Shown: positions 25,258 through 34,455, counted from the first letter of the stretch. The stretch is DNA of 36,665 nt from an uncultured Allomuricauda sp. (GCA_937899065.1 CALBPG010000083.1:1-36665); one strand, 5' to 3'. The notes: generated by a model from the letters alone, not told the origin. Made by a program: numbers and translations.

Positions 25258-25767
25258 ATGGAGGCCAAACATCCCAGACATTCAAGAACCGTAATGACCG
25301 ATATGGTTTTGCCAGGAGAAACCAATCCACTTAACAATTTGTTTGGTGGTGAACTACTGGCTCGAATGGACCGCGCCGCAAGCATTGCCGCAAGACGGCA
25401 CAGTAGACGCATTACCGTGACAGCTTCCGTAAATCATGTTGCATTTAACAGAAACGTTCCTTTGGGGAGTGTTGTGACTATTGACGCTTCCGTTTCGCGT
25501 GCCTTTCGTACCTCAATGGAAGTCTTTATTGATGTTTGGATGGAAGATCGGTTCACCGGAATGAAGTCTAAAGCAAATGAGGCCATATATACCTTTGTGG
25601 CAGTAGATGAAACGGGTAAACCTACTGAAGTGCCTGAAATCACTCCAGAAACAGACTTGGAAAAAGAGCGTTTCGCCGGTGCTTTGCGCAGAAAACAGTT
25701 GAGTTTGGTTTTGGCGGGCAAAATGAAGCCTGGGGATGCCACCGAACTGAAAGCACTGTTTAGTTAA
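25258..25767 (+). CDS. Acyl-CoA thioesterase (hotdog fold, YciA/ACOT type)
   Basis: The protein hydrolyses acyl-CoA to free fatty acid and CoA. Its 169 residues form a single hotdog domain. The motif NPLNNLFGGELLARMD (about 23-38) carries the family's conserved Asn/Gly and Asp at the start of the central helix, and ASVNHVAFNRNVPLGSVV supplies the core strand. The C-terminal extension (about 130-169) is charged and helical. It begins shortly after an exact -7 element, giving a very short leader. Substrate chain length cannot be inferred. Confidence 0.9.
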   Translation: MEAKHPRHSRTVMTDMVLPGETNPLNNLFGGELLARMDRAASIAARRHSRRITVTASVNHVAFNRNVPLGSVVTIDASVSRAFRTSMEVFIDVWMEDRFTGMKSKANEAIYTFVAVDETGKPTEVPEITPETDLEKERFAGALRRKQLSLVLAGKMKPGDATELKALFS

Positions 25768-25789
25768 TTGTTTCTTTTTTATAAGTCAA

Positions 25790-27013
25790 TTACAATTGAT
25801 AAATCCACTCCTCGGGATTTAGGCGGCTTGTGTCTTTGTAGAGATAGAATTTAAGTTTAGTAAGGCCGTCAAACCGACTGGTATAAATATCGCCTAGTAC
25901 ATCTTTCGCATAAACTTTATCCCCCTGTTTTACATACAGCTTTGAAAGATTATAATAGGTGCTGATATAGTTTCCGTGTTTAATAGAAACTGCCCTACTT
26001 CCCCCAGGAACGGATAAAATGGCCACTACTTCCCCTTCAAAAATAGCGCGTGCTTTACTTCCTTTATCCGTAGTAATGGTAACGCCATTGTTACGGTGTT
26101 TGATACCGGGATATAACTTGTCCGCATAAACCCCATATCCCTGACTCTTTACGCCTTTTTCCACGGGCCATATCAGCTTGCCTTTGTTAGCGGAAAAATT
26201 ATTAGCGACCAATTTAGCTTCTGGAGTTAGTGCAAAGGAAGTAGTACTTGTTTTTCCAGCCTTTTTATTGGATTTTACGATTGCACTTTTGATAAGTTTA
26301 TCTATTTCCCTGTCAATCTTTCGCGCTTCTTTGCGTTTTTTCTCAATTGCTGCGGTGTAACGCGTTTCGTTTTGGCGAATGCTGGTTAATAAATCCTTTT
26401 GCGTTCTTATCTCCTTATAAAGCGCTGCTTTCGCTCTTTTGTTTTCTGCCAACAAGACATCTTTTTCTTTCCGTTGCGAAACCAAAGCTTTGTTCAATTC
26501 GGCTAGTTCGTTGGTTTTGGTTTCGATTGCCTCTCCCTGATTTTTACGATGTTGCGCATATTGTTTCATATACTGAAGTCGCTTCACCGCCTGATAGAAG
26601 TTATCCGCCGACAACAGAAACATCAAACGATTGTTTTGCGTTCTATTTTGATAGGAGCGACGCACCAATTCGGCATACTCTTCTTTTAGAAGGCGCAAGT
26701 CTTCCCTCAACTTGCTTATCGACCTAATGTTTACATTTATCTGACGATTGAGCAGATTGGATTGTTGGTTTGTAACCCGAATCAATTCCTGACGGACGTT
26801 AATACGCTTGTCAAGCCCTTCCATTTGTTCCAAAACACTACCCTCCTGTTTACGTTCAGCGAAGAGTAAACGATTGATTTCCTTGATTTCGTTTTGGAGT
26901 CTTGCCCGCTTTGCTTCTAAAGCTCTTTGCTCCCCAGTTTGAGCAGAAATTAATTGCAGACTAAAAAATGCAATCAACACTATTACAATATGATACAACC
27001 TTTTATTTACCAT
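25790..27013 (-). CDS. EnvC-like murein hydrolase activator (coiled coil plus degenerate LytM/M23 domain)
   Basis: A secreted protein of 407 residues: signal peptide (about 1-25, ending SAQ), a long coiled coil (about 28-250), and a C-terminal LytM/M23 domain (about 285-400). The zinc-peptidase motifs are degenerate. The first reads KHRNNGVTI rather than HxGxD, and the HxH motif reads KFYLYK. It therefore probably activates amidases, as E. coli EnvC does, instead of cutting peptidoglycan itself. The start overlaps the DUF4292 gene by 11 bases, so the two are coupled. It is the last gene of a minus-strand run starting with the flippase. Confidence 0.9.
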   Translation of the reverse strand: MVNKRLYHIVIVLIAFFSLQLISAQTGEQRALEAKRARLQNEIKEINRLLFAERKQEGSVLEQMEGLDKRINVRQELIRVTNQQSNLLNRQINVNIRSISKLREDLRLLKEEYAELVRRSYQNRTQNNRLMFLLSADNFYQAVKRLQYMKQYAQHRKNQGEAIETKTNELAELNKALVSQRKEKDVLLAENKRAKAALYKEIRTQKDLLTSIRQNETRYTAAIEKKRKEARKIDREIDKLIKSAIVKSNKKAGKTSTTSFALTPEAKLVANNFSANKGKLIWPVEKGVKSQGYGVYADKLYPGIKHRNNGVTITTDKGSKARAIFEGEVVAILSVPGGSRAVSIKHGNYISTYYNLSKLYVKQGDKVYAKDVLGDIYTSRFDGLTKLKFYLYKDTSRLNPEEWIYQL

Positions 27014-27797
27014 ATTGTTTTAATACTATTTGCTTATATCCTTTTGGGATTTTATAGGGGAAATTAAGGTTTCTATTTAGTTCCACGTTCCGTAATTCTA
27101 AATCGATTTTGGTAAGTTCAGCTTGGTTGGTTGCTAAAATATTAATGTTTTTGGGCAATACCCTTCCCTCAATATTCTGATAGGTATATTCCGCATTTAG
27201 CTTACGTTCTTTTTCGGGTTGGGCGATTTGCTGGGTATGTACTTTAAAATGTTTAGGCTCCAACTGAAATAAAATCTTAAAGAGTTCATTAGCCTTTTTG
27301 GGCTTCAAGGCATAGGTGTTGTCTTCAAAAGATGAGGAATACTTCTGCTTTCTCAAATCCAAAAACGTATGGCCTAACAGCAGATTTTCGACGATTTCGA
27401 AATCAACTTCAGTTCCTAACAAATTGTTCAGGTAACTAAAATCACCATCAAAGTACTCTCCTTCCAGTTTGTTGTAGAAGGATATTTTCTCTGGGGTAAT
27501 CTTGGCTTTAACCACCCCAAGCGGAGCACTTAACCAAATCACCTTATCTTTTTCTATACGAAGGCTTACCGATATGCCCTGTTCGTCATCTCCCTTGGCA
27601 TAATCAATCCTTACTTTCCCTCTTAAGGTTTTGAAGTTGGCTTTATCTTCGTAATGTTTTGCAATGATTTTTCTGGTGGAAAGGCTTCGGTCTAGCGCTC
27701 CACCACTTATGGTTTTGGTCGTCTTACAAGACAAGGCAAGTAACATCGCCGTCAAAAGCAACGCGGCATTCTTCCCAAAAGCCTGAAATCCATTCAT
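27003..27797 (-). CDS. DUF4292 lipoprotein
   Basis: A 264-residue lipoprotein of the DUF4292 family. The signal peptide ends with LALSCKTT, where Cys24 is the probable lipidation site. The mature part is beta-rich (KVRIDYAKG, KVIWLSAPLGVVKAKITP) and resembles the LolA/LolB half-barrel, so a role in lipoprotein or lipid handling is possible but not shown. ATG 27797 overlaps the TGA of the TPR gene (4 bases), and its own end overlaps the EnvC-like gene by 11 bases. The three genes are tightly coupled. Confidence 0.82.
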   Translation of the reverse strand: MNGFQAFGKNAALLLTAMLLALSCKTTKTISGGALDRSLSTRKIIAKHYEDKANFKTLRGKVRIDYAKGDDEQGISVSLRIEKDKVIWLSAPLGVVKAKITPEKISFYNKLEGEYFDGDFSYLNNLLGTEVDFEIVENLLLGHTFLDLRKQKYSSSFEDNTYALKPKKANELFKILFQLEPKHFKVHTQQIAQPEKERKLNAEYTYQNIEGRVLPKNINILATNQAELTKIDLELRNVELNRNLNFPYKIPKGYKQIVLKQYGK

Positions 27798-28699
27798 GAT
27801 TTCGAATTGATTTTGTTTTTATATTCTGCAGCCTTTTTGAGGTCTCCTTCGGCCGTATACAATTCAGATAAGGCTTGATATATCCTGTTTTGTAACATCA
27901 CATCGTCAACAATAAAGTCCAATGCTCCTTCCAATACTTCAATGCCCTTGCTATTTTGGTTGTTCTTGAACAGTGCATAGCCATACGCATACTGAAAAAA
28001 GGGCTGTAATGGGTAGGTTTCCATTGCTTTTTCTGATTCCTGTTGCAAGTTGGCATAGGCTTCTTGACTCAAAAGCTGTTCTATTCTTGCTTTTACCCCA
28101 TCAACAGGATTGCCAACGGAAATGACTCCAGTAGTTTTGGTAATCGTTTGTTTTTTTCTTTGGTTTGACGCCAAGGAATCCTCAATGCGCCTTCTTCTTT
28201 CACGTGTATCTTGGGATAGTGGTAGCGCATCCAACACTTCCAACGCCTCTTTATACCGTTTCTTTTTGAAATAGATTTGGGATAGATTATCCAACAAGGA
28301 CATGTTGTTCAACAGTTCGGTGTAGCCCATAGCTTTCAAAGAACTTCCTTGTTCGGACAATATGGAGACTACGGTTTCCAAATACCAGTAGTTGGCTGGG
28401 TCGGTTCGAAGCGCTGTAATCCCATACTCTTGAGCCTCTACGTAGGTTTTATTCTTAAAATGGGCTCTTGCCAACTCATAGTCCAAAATGGGGTTTTCAG
28501 CATCTAACTGTTTACAATCAAGAAACAATTGAATCGCTCTATCATAATTTTGAATTCCCTTTTGCTTCAATCCTTCGAAAAAAGTTTCTTGAAACTCATC
28601 GGTGTATTCGTCAAGAAAAAGTTCCGCACTCTCCTCTTCTTGGCCAAAACTATTTCCTAGTACCCAAAAGAAAACAACAAAACAAGACCACCACTTCAT
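27794..28699 (-). CDS. Secreted TPR-repeat protein
   Basis: A 301-residue protein with a signal peptide (about 1-19, ending NSFGQ) and several tetratricopeptide helices, for example NYDRAIQLFLDCKQLDAENP (about 50-69), a middle pair with KKRYKEALEVLD (about 141-152), and a C-terminal unit QALSELYTAEGDLKKAAEY (about 276-294). TPR arrays mediate protein-protein contacts; the partner is unknown. It starts 19 bases after the nucleotidyltransferase gene and overlaps DUF4292 by 4 bases, so it probably functions with the cell-envelope genes of this run. Confidence 0.85.
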   Translation of the reverse strand: MKWWSCFVVFFWVLGNSFGQEEESAELFLDEYTDEFQETFFEGLKQKGIQNYDRAIQLFLDCKQLDAENPILDYELARAHFKNKTYVEAQEYGITALRTDPANYWYLETVVSILSEQGSSLKAMGYTELLNNMSLLDNLSQIYFKKKRYKEALEVLDALPLSQDTRERRRRIEDSLASNQRKKQTITKTTGVISVGNPVDGVKARIEQLLSQEAYANLQQESEKAMETYPLQPFFQYAYGYALFKNNQNSKGIEVLEGALDFIVDDVMLQNRIYQALSELYTAEGDLKKAAEYKNKINSKS

Positions 28700-28718
28700 C
28701 TATTCTATTTCACAAATC

Positions 28719-29735
28719 TTATCGTAATTCGGAGTAATCCCCAATACTTATCTTTTCAAAGTTTCCATCATAAAAGGCATGGTTTCCAATCATGGCATTG
28801 TCCAGATTGGCATTTTGTACTACGGTATGCTGTTGAACAATACTGTTTTTAATGGTAGCATTATCCACAACCGTGCCAGCACCGATAGAGACAAACGGCC
28901 CTACCGTGGAATTTCGAATGGTTGCTCCATCTCCTATAAAACAAGGTTCTATTACATTGGCATTTTCCAAGTTCACGTTTTCAGATACCAATACTTCACC
29001 GTCATCTTGCAAAAAGCCCAACATTCGCTGATTGGTTTCTACCGTAACCGCTTTATTACCGCAATCCATCCATTCTTGAACTTGACCTGGCACGAAAATC
29101 ATGCCTTTATCCATCATACGTTTGATACCATCATTGATTTGGTATTCGCCGCCGTGCATTACATCATTATCCAAAACGTATTGGAGCTCTTCTTTCAATT
29201 GACCCACATCCTTGAAATAGTAAATACCGATTACGGCCAAATCGGAAACAAATTCCTTTGGTTTCTCTACAAGTTCTTCAATGTGGTTCTGTTCATTAAG
29301 TTGGACCACACCATAGGCCTCGGGATGTTCTACTTGCTTTACCCAAATCACACTATCTGCTTTCGCATCCAGTTCAAAGTCTGCACGAATTAAGGTGTCC
29401 GCATATGCAATTACAGCTGGGCCAGACAAGGATTCTTTGGCGCTCATAATCGCATGACCCGTGCCCAAGGGCTGGTCTTGCCTGTATATGGTTCCTTTTG
29501 CGCCAAGTCCATCGGCCAGCGCCTTAAGACTACTTACCACATCATCTCCAAAAAAGGCTGGATCTCCCAAAATAAACGCGATTTCTTCGATGGGTTGGTT
29601 CAGTACCTTGGCAATATCGCTCACCAAACGGTGAACAATAGGTTTGCCCGCCACGGGAATCAGTGGTTTTGGCACGGTTAACGTATGAGGCCTTAAACGC
29701 GAACCCCTGCCCGCCATGGGTACAATAATTTTCAT
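28719..29735 (-). CDS. Sugar-phosphate nucleotidyltransferase with left-handed beta-helix tail
   Basis: The enzyme makes an NDP-sugar from NTP and sugar 1-phosphate. The N-terminal domain (about 1-235) has the signature AGRGSRLRPHTLTVPKPLIP followed by VAGKP, and later QPLGTGHAI and VEKPKEF. The C-terminal part (about 245-330) carries hexapeptide-like turns (NVIEPCFIGDGATI, VGPFVSIGAGTVV), a left-handed beta-helix. It looks like glucose-1-phosphate thymidylyltransferase or a mannose/UTP-type relative; base specificity is not visible. Position next to dut and a flippase fits surface polysaccharide synthesis. Confidence 0.88.
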   Translation of the reverse strand: MKIIVPMAGRGSRLRPHTLTVPKPLIPVAGKPIVHRLVSDIAKVLNQPIEEIAFILGDPAFFGDDVVSSLKALADGLGAKGTIYRQDQPLGTGHAIMSAKESLSGPAVIAYADTLIRADFELDAKADSVIWVKQVEHPEAYGVVQLNEQNHIEELVEKPKEFVSDLAVIGIYYFKDVGQLKEELQYVLDNDVMHGGEYQINDGIKRMMDKGMIFVPGQVQEWMDCGNKAVTVETNQRMLGFLQDDGEVLVSENVNLENANVIEPCFIGDGATIRNSTVGPFVSIGAGTVVDNATIKNSIVQQHTVVQNANLDNAMIGNHAFYDGNFEKISIGDYSELR

Positions 29736-29766
29736 GTATCGATTTTAATTGAATACTATTTTGGCT

Positions 29767-30186
29767 CTATTCGCTTCCGGTACTACCGAAACCTCCAGTG
29801 CCTCTATCCGTATCTGAAAGGACTTCCACCTTTTCCCAGTCTATTCTTTCATGTTTCGCAATTACCAATTGTGCAATGCGTTCGCCATCATTCACCAAAA
29901 ACTCTTCGTTGGAAACATTGGCTAAAATTACGCCCACTTCCCCTCTGTAATCTGCATCTACGGTCCCTGGAGCGTTGAGCACGGTAATTCCTTTTTTTGC
30001 AGCCAATCCGCTTCGAGGGCGTACTTGCGCTTCAAATCCAATGGGCAATTCTATAAATAAACCGGTTGGTATTATGGCTCTTTCCAAGGGTTTTAGCAAA
30101 ATGGGCTCATCCAAACTGGCTCGTATATCCAAGCCCGCAGCGCCAAGAGTTTCATATTGGGGCAAATCGTGCTTTGCCGTATTAAT
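29767..30186 (-). CDS. dut: dUTP diphosphatase with no canonical start codon at its conserved N-terminus
   Basis: Dut hydrolyses dUTP to dUMP, keeping uracil out of DNA. All five motifs are present: [44 protein letters not shown] and [10 protein letters not shown]. The conserved first strand, readable as [17 protein letters not shown], continues upstream in frame to a TAG, but that stretch holds no ATG, GTG or TTG. The only options are ATT 30186-30184 (used here, 139 residues) or TTG 30165, which drops the first strand. The expected ATG position reads GTT, right after the flippase stop. It sits between the nucleotidyltransferase and flippase genes. Confidence 0.85.
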   Translation of the reverse strand: MNTAKHDLPQYETLGAAGLDIRASLDEPILLKPLERAIIPTGLFIELPIGFEAQVRPRSGLAAKKGITVLNAPGTVDADYRGEVGVILANVSNEEFLVNDGERIAQLVIAKHERIDWEKVEVLSDTDRGTGGFGSTGSE

Positions 30187-30196
30187 TACTTTTAAC

Positions 30197-31663
30197 TTAA
30201 CGAGGACGGAATATTTTAGTAAGCGTTTCTCCTTCTAGCTTATAAAGCATACCCAAAAATAGCAAAAGTAGTATGCCTCCAGCTATTAAATTTCGGTTAA
30301 AAACATAAAAAGAAAGGCCTGAGAAGAGTAATGCCAATCCTGAGTAGAAGGCTATTTTTCGAAGGTTATAGGGAACGGGATAGTGCTTTTTCCCTAAATA
30401 ATACGACATCGTCATCATTGTGGCATATGCAGCCAAAGTAGCCCAGGCCGAAGCCATATAACCATATTTCTCAATGAATATGAAGTTTATGGCTAAGGTA
30501 ACTAAGGCTCCAATAAGCGAAATGAATGCGCCATACCTTGTTTTATCGGTAATCTTATACCAAACTGATAAATTGTGGTAAATACCCAAACAAAAGCTTC
30601 CCAACAAAATAATGGGCACTACAGGTAGCGCTTCCCAATATACCGGATTTCGTATCAACAATGAAGCAAGCACCTCTGCGAACACAACTACTGTCAATAG
30701 TATCAAACTGCCTAAAATGACAAAATAGTTCGTGATTTGGGCATAGGTCTTTTGAGGGTTCTCCGTTTCAGCATGTGAAAAAAAGAAGGGTTCAACGCCC
30801 ATACGGAACGCCGTTCCAAATAAGGTCATGAACAGAGCCAATTTGTAGCAGGCGGCATATTTCCCCACTTCTTCCTCAGCAACATCGGGTGGAAGTAATT
30901 CGGTAAGCAAGATTTTATCAAAAACCTCATTGATGGTAAACGCGATTCCAGCAACCAAAACTGGCATCGCATATTTCATCATTTTACGCCATAAAGTAAT
31001 ATCAAAAGTCCATTTTACCTTAAAATAATACGGTAATAGTACCAAGAACGTAAAGGCGCTGGCGATAATGTTTGATATGAAAATGTATTGGATTTCCCAT
31101 CCCTCCTTGTACATGCTACTCCAAAAATTATTCCCTTCGGACCCTGTCGCGAGCTTGGGCAACAACAGCAAAAAAAACAGGTTCAATCCAACATTGACGA
31201 CAACGTTCAACACTTTGAGCACACCATAGGTCATCGGTTTTTCGGTCGCTCGTAAAAAAGCAAATGGAACGATTACCAAAGCGTCTAGTACCAAAATGTA
31301 GGCCGTGAACTGAATAAAATCGGGATTTATATTGGTGAAGGCTGCCAAACTATCGCCGGTCAACCATGATAGCACCAAAAACCCTAATGAAGAAACCAGC
31401 AAAGAGACCAATGCCGTGGCTACTACATTTTGTTTTTCCGATTCCTTGTTGTAAAACCTAAAAAAGGTAGTTTCCATTCCATAGGCTAAGATTACGTTGA
31501 AAATGGCTATCCATGCATAAATATTGGTGTATTGACCATACCCGGCAGCATTCTGGAACACTCCGGTGAATAAAGGGAGAAGAAAGAACGAAATCACACG
31601 GGGCAATACCGTGGCAACACCGTAGATTAAGGTTTGATTAAAAAGCTTTCTTAAGGGATTCAA
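30197..31663 (-). CDS. Oligosaccharide flippase / polysaccharide biosynthesis membrane protein
   Basis: An MATE-like (MOP superfamily) flippase with about 12-14 hydrophobic segments that moves lipid-linked sugars across the inner membrane. TTG 31663 gives [20 protein letters not shown], the family's usual beginning; an upstream TTG at 31705 would add 14 polar residues. The 488-residue length is normal. No sugar transferase genes are close by, but the nucleotidyltransferase lies two genes downstream. Its stop is directly followed by the readable dut sequence. Confidence 0.88.
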   Translation of the reverse strand: MNPLRKLFNQTLIYGVATVLPRVISFFLLPLFTGVFQNAAGYGQYTNIYAWIAIFNVILAYGMETTFFRFYNKESEKQNVVATALVSLLVSSLGFLVLSWLTGDSLAAFTNINPDFIQFTAYILVLDALVIVPFAFLRATEKPMTYGVLKVLNVVVNVGLNLFFLLLLPKLATGSEGNNFWSSMYKEGWEIQYIFISNIIASAFTFLVLLPYYFKVKWTFDITLWRKMMKYAMPVLVAGIAFTINEVFDKILLTELLPPDVAEEEVGKYAACYKLALFMTLFGTAFRMGVEPFFFSHAETENPQKTYAQITNYFVILGSLILLTVVVFAEVLASLLIRNPVYWEALPVVPIILLGSFCLGIYHNLSVWYKITDKTRYGAFISLIGALVTLAINFIFIEKYGYMASAWATLAAYATMMTMSYYLGKKHYPVPYNLRKIAFYSGLALLFSGLSFYVFNRNLIAGGILLLLFLGMLYKLEGETLTKIFRPR

Positions 31664-31757
31664 TCGGGGATTTCTCGTTTTGTTCTCGCGAACATCCGCT
31701 TGCAAGTTACAGAAAAGCTATTAGTCCCAGGTGGTTTTGAGCGGTTAGGCGTTTTAA

Positions 31758-32201
31758 TTATTCTCTTTTTCCATCACCCATAGCCTGATGAAAACTGGGC
31801 TTTTCCGATTTGATGTCCACAATTTTGCAATGCCTTTTTTTTCCATCTTTTTGATAGGAAAGGATGGCTTCGTCTTTTTTCAGGTTGAACGTATTGACCT
31901 CATCGCCCTTTTTGGATATTTCAAAATCTGCAATCAACCAAAATGAACTCTTTTGAGATTCCAAACGAAGTTGGGCCTCGCTATTTCTGAAATAGGCTTT
32001 CTCAAGGACTATCGTTTCATCCCAGTTACTCACCTTTATTTTCAAGCGCCAACCTGAACTTAACTGTTCTCCTCGGTTATACCATGCCTTGCAAACTGCT
32101 TTTTCTACCGAAAACACAGGCTCGCCACAGACATCCTGCTGTGTAAAACCACTATAAGATATCATAAGTGCAATAGCCATAACCTCTTTTACATACTTCA
32201 T
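31758..32201 (-). CDS. Small secreted protein, unrecognised
   Basis: A 147-residue protein with a signal peptide (about 1-20, MKYVKEVMAIALMISYSGFT). The mature part is charged and beta-rich, with Cys25, Cys37 and Cys125. Trp residues and alternating hydrophobic strands (WRLKIKVSNW, SSFWLIADFEISK) suggest a small beta-sandwich. I recognise no family. It lies between the MFS gene, from which a terminator separates it, and the flippase. Confidence 0.7.
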   Translation of the reverse strand: MKYVKEVMAIALMISYSGFTQQDVCGEPVFSVEKAVCKAWYNRGEQLSSGWRLKIKVSNWDETIVLEKAYFRNSEAQLRLESQKSSFWLIADFEISKKGDEVNTFNLKKDEAILSYQKDGKKRHCKIVDIKSEKPSFHQAMGDGKRE

Positions 32202-32225
32202 GGGGTAGCTTTGAGTGGTAAAGAT

Positions 32226-32260
32226 AAAAAAACCGCTATGGAGTTGATTTCCTAGGCGGT
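32226..32260 (-). terminator. Rho-independent terminator overlapping the MFS stop codon
   Basis: On the minus strand ACCGCCTA (32260-32253) pairs with TAGCGGT (32238-32232) with one bulged base, and GGA...TCC pairs inside, followed by seven T (32232-32226). The stem includes the TAG stop (32254-32252) of the MFS gene, so translation must finish before the hairpin can fold. Confidence 0.75.
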
Positions 32261-33481
32261 CACCTCATCTGATAAGTCAATGCGTCGCATAGCAGAATAG
32301 GCTAATAAAAAGGCTAGCAACAATAGCACAGCGGCAAGGGAATACGATGCGCCAGGAAAATAAATTTTGCCCTCTGGACGAATGAAATAGTAGAAAACCG
32401 GAGCGAAAATCAGTTGTCCGAGAATTGCTGTAATACTTACCAAGCCGGTAATCGAACCTTGTAGGTTTCCCTGTTCCTTTTCGGAAACTTGATTAGATAT
32501 AATACCCTGTACCGTTGGTCCTGCAACACCTCCAAGGGCATAGGGAATTAAAAAGACGTACAACATCCATGGTTCGGATGCTATGGAAAACAAGAACATC
32601 CCTAAGGTCCATAACATGAACCCTAAAGCAACTACTTTGCGCTTACCAAACTTCTCTACTGCTTTTCCTACCAAAAAGCCTTGGACAATAGCCACCAATA
32701 AACCCACCACAACTAAGGAAACCCCAATTTGCATCGGACTCCAATCAAAGCGTTCAATACTAAAGTAAGACCAGATGGCTGGCAAAACTTGTCCGGCTAG
32801 ATTGGCCAAAAAGAATGCAAAAATGAGACGTAGCACCCCTTTATAGTTACGAAGAGCCATCAAAGAAACCCCTGGAATCATTTTTAACGGTTGGATAGTC
32901 CTACGGTTTTCGGGTTGAAGCGATTCGGGAACGAAAAATAACCCAAACAGGAAATTGGCAAAGGTGAGTCCCGCCGCAATATAGAAGGGGAGACGAATGT
33001 CAATATCTCCAAAAAAACCACCGACTCCAGGACCAATGATAAAACCAAGTCCAAAAGCAGCACCAATTAGCCCAAAGTTCTTGGCTTTTTCCTCTTTGGT
33101 ACTGATGTCCGCAATGTATGCTGAAGCAACGGTAAAACTTGCGCCCGTAATTCCAGCCAAAAACCTTCCAACAAAGAGCCACATTATGGTAGGTGCCCAT
33201 GCATGAATCAAATAATCAATACTCAATCCAAAAAGCGATAATAATAAAATAGGTTTTCTTCCGTACTGGTCTGAGATTTCACCAAGCACTGGGGAAAACA
33301 AAAATTGCATTCCCGCAAAAGCCGTAGTCAGCCACATCCCGTAAATCACGGCTTTGTGTGTTCCTTCTCCCGTAAGTTGCATAATGAAATCCGGAATAAT
33401 GGGAATAATGATTCCGATGCCTATTACATCTACCAAAATGGTGACGAATATGAAAAGTAAGGCGGTTTTGTTTGATTTCAT
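32252..33481 (-). CDS. MFS transporter, TetA-like drug:H+ antiporter family
   Basis: A 12-helix major facilitator of 409 residues. The motif A loop is GEISDQYGRKPILLLSLFG (about 67-85), and motif C-like GFIIGPGVGGFFG lies in helix 5 (about 148-160), the mark of drug:proton antiporters (DHA1, TetA-like). The first helix starts KTALLFIFVTILVDVIGIGI. The substrate is unknown; TetA-like chromosomal members are common in Flavobacteriaceae and do not prove tetracycline resistance. It lies downstream of the atp operon terminator and has its own hairpin at the end. Confidence 0.9.
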   Translation of the reverse strand: MKSNKTALLFIFVTILVDVIGIGIIIPIIPDFIMQLTGEGTHKAVIYGMWLTTAFAGMQFLFSPVLGEISDQYGRKPILLLSLFGLSIDYLIHAWAPTIMWLFVGRFLAGITGASFTVASAYIADISTKEEKAKNFGLIGAAFGLGFIIGPGVGGFFGDIDIRLPFYIAAGLTFANFLFGLFFVPESLQPENRRTIQPLKMIPGVSLMALRNYKGVLRLIFAFFLANLAGQVLPAIWSYFSIERFDWSPMQIGVSLVVVGLLVAIVQGFLVGKAVEKFGKRKVVALGFMLWTLGMFLFSIASEPWMLYVFLIPYALGGVAGPTVQGIISNQVSEKEQGNLQGSITGLVSITAILGQLIFAPVFYYFIRPEGKIYFPGASYSLAAVLLLLAFLLAYSAMRRIDLSDEVTA

Positions 33482-33506
33482 GTTGGCTAAATCGAGTTTG
33501 AAGCAA

Positions 33507-33534
33507 GAAAAAGCCCTTTTGCAAGGGCTTTTTC
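33507..33534. terminator. Bidirectional Rho-independent terminator after the atp operon
   Basis: A perfect 12-base stem GAAAAAGCCCTT / AAGGGCTTTTTC with loop TTGC. It is flanked by A/T runs on both sides and would end transcripts from either direction. It lies about 47 bases after the atpG stop and 26 bases upstream of the MFS start. Confidence 0.9.
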
Positions 33535-33552
33535 AAGTTTCAATATGTTTAA

Positions 33553-33572
33553 ACTTTAGCGAACGCTAAAGT
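33553..33572 (-). other. Stem-loop next to the atpG stop
   Basis: ACTTTAGC-GAAC-GCTAAAGT is a perfect 8-base stem with a 4-base loop, placed nine bases after the atpG stop codon. It lacks a long T-run and is followed by the stronger terminator at 33507-33534, so it may act as a stabilising 3' structure. Confidence 0.6.
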
Positions 33573-33580
33573 CATTGAGC

Positions 33581-34441
33581 TTAGTTATTCAAGGCCTCAG
33601 CACCACCAACAATCTCCAAAATCTCATTGGTAATGGAAGCTTGTCTTGCTTTGTTATAGGTCAACTTCAACTGGTCGCGCAACTCTGTTGCGTTATCGGT
33701 CGCTTTGTGCATTGCCGTCATCCGGGCCCCGTGCTCACTTGCAAAGGAATCACGTATAGCTTTGTACAACTGAGTTTTAAGCGATTTTGGAATCAATTGC
33801 TCCACAATTTCCTCCTGAGATGGTTCGAAAATGTACTCTGAATTGGCATTTTCTCCTTCATCTACCGGTAAAATGGGAAGAAACTGTTCCGTCATCACAA
33901 TTTGTGTAGCAGCGTTCTTAAACTTGTTGTAGACCAACTCAATTTTGTCATACTCGCCTCCTACAAAATGCCCCATCAACATTTCGGCAATCTTGGATAC
34001 CTCATCAAAAGTCAAGTCGTCAAACACTTCGCTATGATTCGCAAGGATAGTTCCTTTTTTGCCCAAAGCATCGTTGGCCTTTTTCCCGATGGCTATAAAA
34101 TCAACATGTTTGTCTTCGTAAACCGAACCCAAAAGATGGTTGCACTGCTTTAAGATATTCGAATTAAAGGCACCACAAAGTCCTCTGTTAGAAGTAATCG
34201 CTACCAGAAGAACTTTTTCAACGTTGCGATTCTCTGCATACTTATTCCCTTCAACATCTTCCAAGCTTCCGCTCAAGTTTTGCAGGAGCTCGGTCAACTT
34301 ATCGGCATAAGGCCGCATAGCGGTGATAGCATCTTGCGCTTTTTTCAACTTCGCTGCTGACACCATTTTCATCGCACTGGTAATCTGCATAGTCGAAGAA
34401 ACCGAAGAGATTCTGTTCCGTATTTCCTTTAAGTTTGCCAT
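33581..34441 (-). CDS. atpG: ATP synthase F1 gamma subunit
   Basis: The gamma subunit is the rotating central shaft of F1. The 286 residues show the N-terminal coiled helix with EIRNRISSVSSTMQITSAMK (about 6-25), the central Rossmann-like part, and the C-terminal helix ATDNATELRDQLKLTYNKAR. Length and termini match the family. It is the last gene of the visible part of the atp operon, with a 94-base gap to atpA that contains a palindromic element. Confidence 0.97.
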   Translation of the reverse strand: MANLKEIRNRISSVSSTMQITSAMKMVSAAKLKKAQDAITAMRPYADKLTELLQNLSGSLEDVEGNKYAENRNVEKVLLVAITSNRGLCGAFNSNILKQCNHLLGSVYEDKHVDFIAIGKKANDALGKKGTILANHSEVFDDLTFDEVSKIAEMLMGHFVGGEYDKIELVYNKFKNAATQIVMTEQFLPILPVDEGENANSEYIFEPSQEEIVEQLIPKSLKTQLYKAIRDSFASEHGARMTAMHKATDNATELRDQLKLTYNKARQASITNEILEIVGGAEALNN

Positions 34442-34455
34442 TCCTTTTATTTGTC

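Noticed and set aside
25790-27013. Active M23 endopeptidase
   Set aside because: The HxGxD and HxH zinc-binding motifs are replaced, so an EnvC-like activator role is more likely than peptidase activity.
28779-29393. 204-residue plus-strand frame opposite the nucleotidyltransferase
   Set aside because: Its sequence is unlike any protein family and is dictated by the conserved opposite-strand gene.
32252-33481. Acquired tetracycline-resistance gene
   Set aside because: It is a chromosomal TetA-like MFS member with the same codon use as its neighbours and no mobile element nearby; family membership alone does not show resistance.
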